Below, piece by piece: positions 60,200-64,000 of a DNA stretch of 64,000 bases. The DNA is taken from the NCBI GenBank assembly GCA_963999645.1, contig CAXEUY010000006.1, positions 44,490 to 108,489 of the forward strand, read 5' to 3'. Within the stretch, counting starts at the first letter, position 1; each line of letters opens with the position of its first letter. The position numbers and the translations under genes are program-made. Origin of the DNA: MedAcidi-G1 sp002294285. Its GTDB lineage: Bacteria > Actinomycetota > Acidimicrobiia > Acidimicrobiales > MedAcidi-G1. The notes beneath the pieces are model-generated. The model ran no database searches. It was not told the DNA's origin and was given only the letters and a program-made list of their open reading frames with translations.

Positions 60200-60451
60200 C
60201 TATTCGTCTTCAATAAGCAATTCCATATCCTCCATACAATGTCTTGGAGGATCAGGATTTTCTTGAGCTGCAGTAGTCATTCGTACTTCCGCCCCGCACA
60301 ATTCACATCTATACAAGAGTTTTACTTTTCTTAGTTCACCTGGTGGTGGGGGTTCTGGAGGTGGTGTAGCTAAAGATTTGAGAATAAAGACTCCAATTTT
60401 GATAATTAAAAAAGCTATTCCAATAGCAATTACGAGTTTTAAAAGAAACAT
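60200..60451 (-). CDS. small membrane protein with zinc-ribbon-like C-terminus
   Basis: An 83-residue protein not recognised by name. One membrane helix (about 2-28) is followed by a Pro-rich stretch (PPPEPPPPG), then CELCGAEV and a later Cys (RHCMEDM). The CxxC...HC spacing suggests a zinc ribbon. It faces crgA convergently, and DoxX starts on the other strand about 100 bp away. Confidence 0.65.
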   Translation of the reverse strand: MFLLKLVIAIGIAFLIIKIGVFILKSLATPPPEPPPPGELRKVKLLYRCELCGAEVRMTTAAQENPDPPRHCMEDMELLIEDE

Positions 60452-60552
60452 TGTTTAAAGCCTATCTAACGAGAAGTTCGCAAATAGTTAACTTTTGTTT
60501 CTATGGTGGATAATGGAAACAGTTTTTGTTCAACCAAAGGGATGTAAGGAAA

Positions 60553-61065
60553 ATGGAACTTTCGTCAGAGTCAAACTTAGTTTTATTAATTTTGCGGGTT
60601 GTTATAGGAATAACAATTGGCGCGCATGGTTGGAATAAGTTTTTTGGTGGAGGTCGAATTCCAGGGACTGGCCGATGGTTTGAAAGTATCGGAGTTAAAA
60701 AGGGCAGATTTAATGCAGTTTTGGCAGCTTCAACTGAGCTTTTAGTGGGATTGTTGCTGACAATTGGATTATTAACTTCTTTCGCTGCAGCTGGGCTTGT
60801 CGGGTTGATGGTCGTGGCGGGATGGACAGTTCACAGGAACAACGGATTCTTTATTATCAAAGAAGGATGGGAATACATTTTTGTTTTAGCTATTACTGCC
60901 ATAGTAATCGCAACCCTAGGTTCTGGAGAATGGTCTTTAGATCATGCATTTGAGTTGAGGAATAAATTTGATGAATGGAATGGGCTATTAATTTCTCTTT
61001 GCTTAGGAATAGTTGCAGGAGTTTCCCAATTAATGATTTTCTATCGACCAAAAGAAGTTTCTTAG
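60553..61065 (+). CDS. DoxX family membrane protein
   Basis: A 170-residue integral membrane protein with four or five helices. The DoxX pattern is visible: LILRVVIGITIGAHGWNKFFGG then GRWFESIGVKKGRFNAVLAASTELLVGLLLTIG. Function in bacteria is uncertain; some members form redox complexes. The ATG at 60553 has AAGGAA just upstream. Confidence 0.85.
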   Translation: MELSSESNLVLLILRVVIGITIGAHGWNKFFGGGRIPGTGRWFESIGVKKGRFNAVLAASTELLVGLLLTIGLLTSFAAAGLVGLMVVAGWTVHRNNGFFIIKEGWEYIFVLAITAIVIATLGSGEWSLDHAFELRNKFDEWNGLLISLCLGIVAGVSQLMIFYRPKEVS

Positions 61066-61123
61066 TTTTGTAAGTGATAGTAACTAAGCATTTGTTTAGA
61101 AGTTCATATACAGATTTTAAGTG

Positions 61124-61197
61124 TGGAGCTGATGGGAATCGAACCCACGACCCCCTGCTTGCAAAGCAGGTGCTCTAGCCAACTGAGCTACAGCCCC
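61124..61197 (-). tRNA. tRNA-Ala (TGC)
   Basis: A 74-nt cloverleaf: acceptor GGGGCTG pairs with CAGCTCC (one G-U), the anticodon loop TTTGCAA gives TGC, and GTTCGATTC lies in the T-arm. CCA is not encoded. Confidence 0.96.
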
Positions 61198-61250
61198 AGA
61201 GATCTAGCGTAGAGCCCAGTTCTCAAAATCCCATGTAATCCAAAGAAGAA

Positions 61251-62075
61251 TTAAGGAGCCATGGGACGGCCAAAGGGTAACTCTGAATTCCAGCTTGACA
61301 AAAATACTTCTGCACGCTCACATGCTCCAATTAAAGGTCCATCAACATGATTAATCACTTCATTAATTATTGAAGACAAAGTCTTTGTGATCTCCTCTTT
61401 ATTCTTGATTAAAGGTCCTGATGTTGTTACGAAATCAGGTAATGCAAGTATGTCATTACGTTTACACACAGCAATAGCACGGGTCGTCAAAGGGAGAGGT
61501 GCAGTGGGAATGACAACAGAGAACGAAAGACCGTTTGCGATTTCGTGATCTATTGCACCAACTTTTGACCCACAGAAAAGAAGATCTGCTTCCTCATTAA
61601 ACGGGTCATCTGACTCAACTATCTCAAGGCCTTTTTCAGAAAGCATTTTTTTCAAAAAAGAATCCAGTATTTTGTCGTCGATAACAGCGGTTGTTGCATC
61701 AGGTTTTGCTGTTAAAGCACTTGTTACACTTCCGAAAGCAACAAGTTCTAACCTTTCTTCCGGATTTTCTTCTCCAGTGTCTGCTGGTGTCACCCCGAGA
61801 CCTGCAGTAAATGAAAATTCATCGTCCCATTCGTTGATTTCTTTAAAAAATTTTTCTATTGATTCTTTTTTTTCTTCAGGTGGTGTGCTTATTCCCGCTG
61901 AAATGCCTGTTTCTTTTATATCCAGTGAAGCAAGCCCATATGTCACTGATCTAGCTAAGTCTTTTGCTCCTCCTTGAAGTATTTTCTTAGAGGTTCTTAC
62001 AACTCCCCGTCCAGGAGTATCTTCAAGATCGACTGCAACAAAAGCATTTATTGATTCAAGTTTTCGAATTTTCAT
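61251..62075 (-). CDS. divergent Glu/Leu/Phe/Val dehydrogenase-like protein
   Basis: A 274-residue protein not assigned with certainty. The N-terminal KKILQGGAKDLARSVTYGLAS and C-terminal PLPLTTRAIAVCKRNDILAL followed by PDFVTTSGPLI resemble the substrate and cofactor regions of amino-acid dehydrogenases (compare AxGANxPLTxxAxxILxxxGIxxxPD). The usual catalytic lysines (MTYK and GGGKGG) are replaced by other residues (VTYG and ETGISAG). If the relation is real, the enzyme may be inactive or have changed chemistry. It is 14 bp downstream of xseB on the same strand. Confidence 0.5.
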   Translation of the reverse strand: MKIRKLESINAFVAVDLEDTPGRGVVRTSKKILQGGAKDLARSVTYGLASLDIKETGISAGISTPPEEKKESIEKFFKEINEWDDEFSFTAGLGVTPADTGEENPEERLELVAFGSVTSALTAKPDATTAVIDDKILDSFLKKMLSEKGLEIVESDDPFNEEADLLFCGSKVGAIDHEIANGLSFSVVIPTAPLPLTTRAIAVCKRNDILALPDFVTTSGPLIKNKEEITKTLSSIINEVINHVDGPLIGACERAEVFLSSWNSELPFGRPMAP

Positions 62076-62089
62076 TTCAACTTCTCAAA

Positions 62090-62314
62090 TTAATCTTCAT
62101 TTAAAGTTTCGATGATATTTTCAATTTGTATTTGGGTAGAGGTTAACCGAGTTTGACATTTTTGTAATAGCACATTTGCTCTTTCAACTTTTTTCGTTAA
62201 TTGATCTATGTCTACTTGATCAGATTCCAATTCATTTAGAATTTCTTGCAACTCTTCTAAAGCAATTGAATAACTGAATTCAGCATCTGCATCATCATTA
62301 TCTATTTTTGTCAT
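62090..62314 (-). CDS. xseB: exodeoxyribonuclease VII small subunit
   Basis: A 74-residue helical protein: FSYSIALEELQEILNELESD, then QLTKKVERANVLLQKCQTRL, the XseB pattern. It overlaps xseA by 4 bp, so the two subunits are made together. Confidence 0.93.
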   Translation of the reverse strand: MTKIDNDDADAEFSYSIALEELQEILNELESDQVDIDQLTKKVERANVLLQKCQTRLTSTQIQIENIIETLNED

Positions 62315-63570
62315 TTGACTACCTCACTGATGGTGCTTTTAACCGTACCGTCCTCAAAAATTGTTACGATCGCATCTCCAGCAAAAAGATTGTCAGATGA
62401 AGAAATAATTTCTCCGGTTTCTGTACGTGTGATTGTCCAACCTTGAGCAAACCGTCTTTTTGGATCTAAAGCTCTTATCTGATCTTCAAAAGCATTAATT
62501 CTGCTTTCATGATCTTTAAAAATGTTGGGGATCGTGAGTAATATTCGCTTTTTTATTGCTTTAAGATTTTCGCTTGAATGAACTAAAGAAGTTTTTGCTA
62601 TCGCTGCTGTTCTTGAAGACAGATTTGTTTGTTTTGATTTTGCTAGTGCAATTTTCTGATGTGAAAGATTTGCAATATTTGTTTTGATGACAAATATTTT
62701 TTCAACAAATTTTTCGACAATTTCTACTAAACCTACAGCACAAGCAGTTGGAGTTTTATAAGCAGTGTGCGCGACTATATCTGAAACACTTTGATCGATT
62801 TCATGTCCAATTCCGGTAAATATTGGAATTGTAGATTCAGCAATGGCTCTTACAAGATTTTCTGAATCAAAAGAAATAAGATCACTTGTAGAACCGCCGC
62901 CTCTAATTATTGCAATTACATCAGGTTCATAGGAAGAAACTATTTCTAACCCTTTCATGATGTCATTTACACAGCCTTCACCTTGCATTCTTGTGTCTCT
63001 TTCCAACACAGTGAAAGAAAAACTACTTTTGGCTAATTCATCGCGAAAATCTGCATGAGCTGCTGAGCCCAGACTTGTAATTAGACCAATTTTTAAAGAG
63101 GGGCAAGGCACTGAAAATAGTTTGTTCTTATCTATAAGGTTTTCTTCTTTTAAAACTCGAAGAAGCCTTTCCCTATCTTTGGCTAGATGTCCCAAAGTAA
63201 ATTGAGGATCAACATCGTGCATTATTAGTTGCAATCGTCCTCCAGGTGGCCAGAAATCAAGATGGGCGAGAATTCTTACCTGTATGTCGTCACCGAGAAT
63301 TAGATCACTCTGTTCTTTGAGGTTTTTATTGATTTCTATGTGTTGTGATTTCCACAAAGCAACATTGAATATGCCTTTTGGCTGTGAGCCTTGTTCAGAT
63401 ATCGGATCGATTAGATCGAAATATGTATGACCAGACTTAGGAACAGTTCGGAAGTTAGAAATTTGACCTTCAATCCAAAAATACTCTGGAAAAAGATTAT
63501 TTAGTCCCTCTTTTAGAAAATTGCCTAGTTGCAAAACGCTAAATGACGGGATTTCATAATCTATTGACAT
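62311..63570 (-). CDS. xseA: exodeoxyribonuclease VII large subunit
   Basis: Catalytic subunit of ExoVII, which digests single-stranded DNA to oligonucleotides (419 residues). The OB-fold (about 10-105) contains YFWIEGQISNFRTVPKSGHTYFDL. The catalytic domain has IGLITSLGSAAHADF, VIAIIRGGGSTSDLISF and IPIFTGIGHEID. A coiled-coil follows, ending with FAQGWTITR. Overlaps xseB by 4 bp. Confidence 0.95.
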   Translation of the reverse strand: MSIDYEIPSFSVLQLGNFLKEGLNNLFPEYFWIEGQISNFRTVPKSGHTYFDLIDPISEQGSQPKGIFNVALWKSQHIEINKNLKEQSDLILGDDIQVRILAHLDFWPPGGRLQLIMHDVDPQFTLGHLAKDRERLLRVLKEENLIDKNKLFSVPCPSLKIGLITSLGSAAHADFRDELAKSSFSFTVLERDTRMQGEGCVNDIMKGLEIVSSYEPDVIAIIRGGGSTSDLISFDSENLVRAIAESTIPIFTGIGHEIDQSVSDIVAHTAYKTPTACAVGLVEIVEKFVEKIFVIKTNIANLSHQKIALAKSKQTNLSSRTAAIAKTSLVHSSENLKAIKKRILLTIPNIFKDHESRINAFEDQIRALDPKRRFAQGWTITRTETGEIISSSDNLFAGDAIVTIFEDGTVKSTISEVVK

Positions 63571-63774
63571 TGCTTAACCCTACTAACCAAATAATTTCCA
63601 TGAAAATTGCTCATAAATGAAAAAAAGGGCTTTAGTTCGAGAAATATTACGTTTTAATAGAGTTTAATTTTGGGCTTGACATCACATATGTATAGGCGCG
63701 AACCTTGTCCTAGTTAATTTCTAGCTATTTGTGTCGCTTGCCTATTTTTGGTGAGCGCCGGGGAGGAAAATATT

Positions 63775-64000
63775 GTGAATCGTAAGATTCTTGCCGTGCT
63801 TGGTGCTTGTTTGGCTTTTGCGCTTGTGAGTTCGAGTTGCGGTAGTGATGATAGTGGTTCTTCTAGCAGTTCTTCTGCTGTTGCTACTACTGCTGCGCCT
63901 GCGGCTACTACTGCTGCGCCTGCGGCTTCTTCTGGTTCGTCATCTCTTGGTGATGGGTCTTTGGGGACTGTTGAGGTTGGTGCTGGTGAGGACATCCAGA
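63775..64000 (+). CDS. ABC-type substrate-binding lipoprotein (N-terminus only)
   Basis: First 75 codons; the rest lies beyond the window. MNRKILAVLGACLAFALVSS is a lipoprotein signal, with the lipobox VSSSC and Cys at about 22. A Ser/Thr/Ala/Pro-rich tether follows with two tandem 21-bp repeats encoding AATTAAP-like units. LGDGSLGTVEVGAGEDIQ resembles the mature start of branched-chain amino-acid type binding proteins, so it could partner the Liv-type fusions at 13-18 kb. GTG start with GGAGG 8 bases upstream. Codon use is distinctly T/G-rich compared with neighbours. Confidence 0.75.
   Translation, partial: MNRKILAVLGACLAFALVSSSCGSDDSGSSSSSSAVATTAAPAATTAAPAASSGSSSLGDGSLGTVEVGAGEDIQ
63883..63927 (+). 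repeat. two perfect 21-bp tandem repeats in lipoprotein tether
   Basis: A 21-bp unit beginning GCTACTACTGCTGC occurs twice without mismatch (63883-63903 and 63904-63924), followed by GCT. It encodes a repeated Ala/Thr/Pro tether after the lipobox. Tether length could vary between strains by slippage. Confidence 0.85.

Overview
The window looks like the chromosomal replication-origin region of a small-genome, AT-rich actinobacterium, most likely a marine Acidimicrobiia-type lineage. This assignment is an inference. The gene order matches the actinobacterial oriC neighbourhood known from Mycobacterium (tRNA nucleotidyltransferase, secreted membrane protein, trxB, trxA, cwlM-like, parB, parA, rsmG, jag, yidC, yidD, rnpA, rpmH, dnaA, dnaN, recF, DUF721, gyrB, gyrA, DUF3566, tRNA-Ile, then pstP, pknB, trpG, crgA). 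Several families are typical of Actinobacteria: CrgA, DUF5318, DUF3566, DUF3105, HspR, and a dCTP deaminase of DCD:DUT type. Genes are tightly packed, with many 1-20 bp overlaps and many GTG or TTG starts. An AcuI/YhdH-type acryloyl-CoA reductase fits a marine habitat.

Layout. 1-2.4 kb: purB (cut by the window edge) and purA. 2.6-6.5 kb: dnaK-grpE-dnaJ-hspR on the minus strand, with a J-protein that lacks the zinc finger. 6.6-11 kb: phosphoglycerate mutase, a large membrane Fe-S electron-transfer protein, dCTP deaminase, and an HD-domain protein of possible diiron-oxygenase type. 11.1-18.2 kb: a plus-strand run with a proline racemase-family enzyme, an ornithine cyclodeaminase/ketimine reductase-family enzyme, and two giant transporter fusions (MFS+LivF, then LivH+LivM+LivG). 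18.2-24.5 kb, minus strand: an MscS channel, the rpsF-ssb-rpsR-rplI-dnaB replication/ribosome operon (S18 carries a long acidic tail), panB and a DUF5318 protein. 24.5-32 kb: tRNA nucleotidyltransferase, a histone-deacetylase-like hydrolase, a secreted anchored protein, DegV, thioredoxin reductase, thioredoxin, and a CwlM-like peptidoglycan-binding protein that appears to lack amidase catalytic residues.

32.1-46.4 kb is the origin core. The minus-strand genes parB, parA, rsmG, jag, yidC, yidD, rnpA and rpmH face away from plus-strand dnaA, dnaN, recF, DUF721, gyrB and gyrA. Two perfect 16-bp parS sites lie between parA and rsmG. DnaA boxes flank dnaA on both sides, and strand polarity switches at the rpmH/dnaA boundary, so oriC lies at about 37.4-39.4 kb.

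46.5-64 kb holds DUF3566, tRNA-Ile, a saccharopine dehydrogenase-like protein, a DUF3105 lipoprotein and hisN. An unusual aldo-keto reductase / dienelactone-hydrolase-like / PhnD-like cassette follows, then tRNAs Arg, Ser and Ser, pheA, a metallo-beta-lactamase-fold hydrolase, the AcuI-like reductase and tRNA-Leu. The last part has the PP2C phosphatase and PASTA kinase pair, trpG, crgA, a small zinc-ribbon membrane protein, DoxX, tRNA-Ala, a divergent dehydrogenase-like protein and xseB-xseA. The window ends in the first 75 codons of an ABC-type substrate-binding lipoprotein. No CRISPR array, insertion sequence, prophage or rRNA was seen.

Most interesting points: the two-polypeptide MFS/LivF + LivHMG importer beside amino-acid epimerase and ketimine-reductase genes; a short motif (GRVTPxGT) shared by the YidC tail and the CrgA N-terminus; the acidic S18 tail; the apparent pseudo-amidase CwlM; and the uncharacterised 49.9-52.7 kb cassette.
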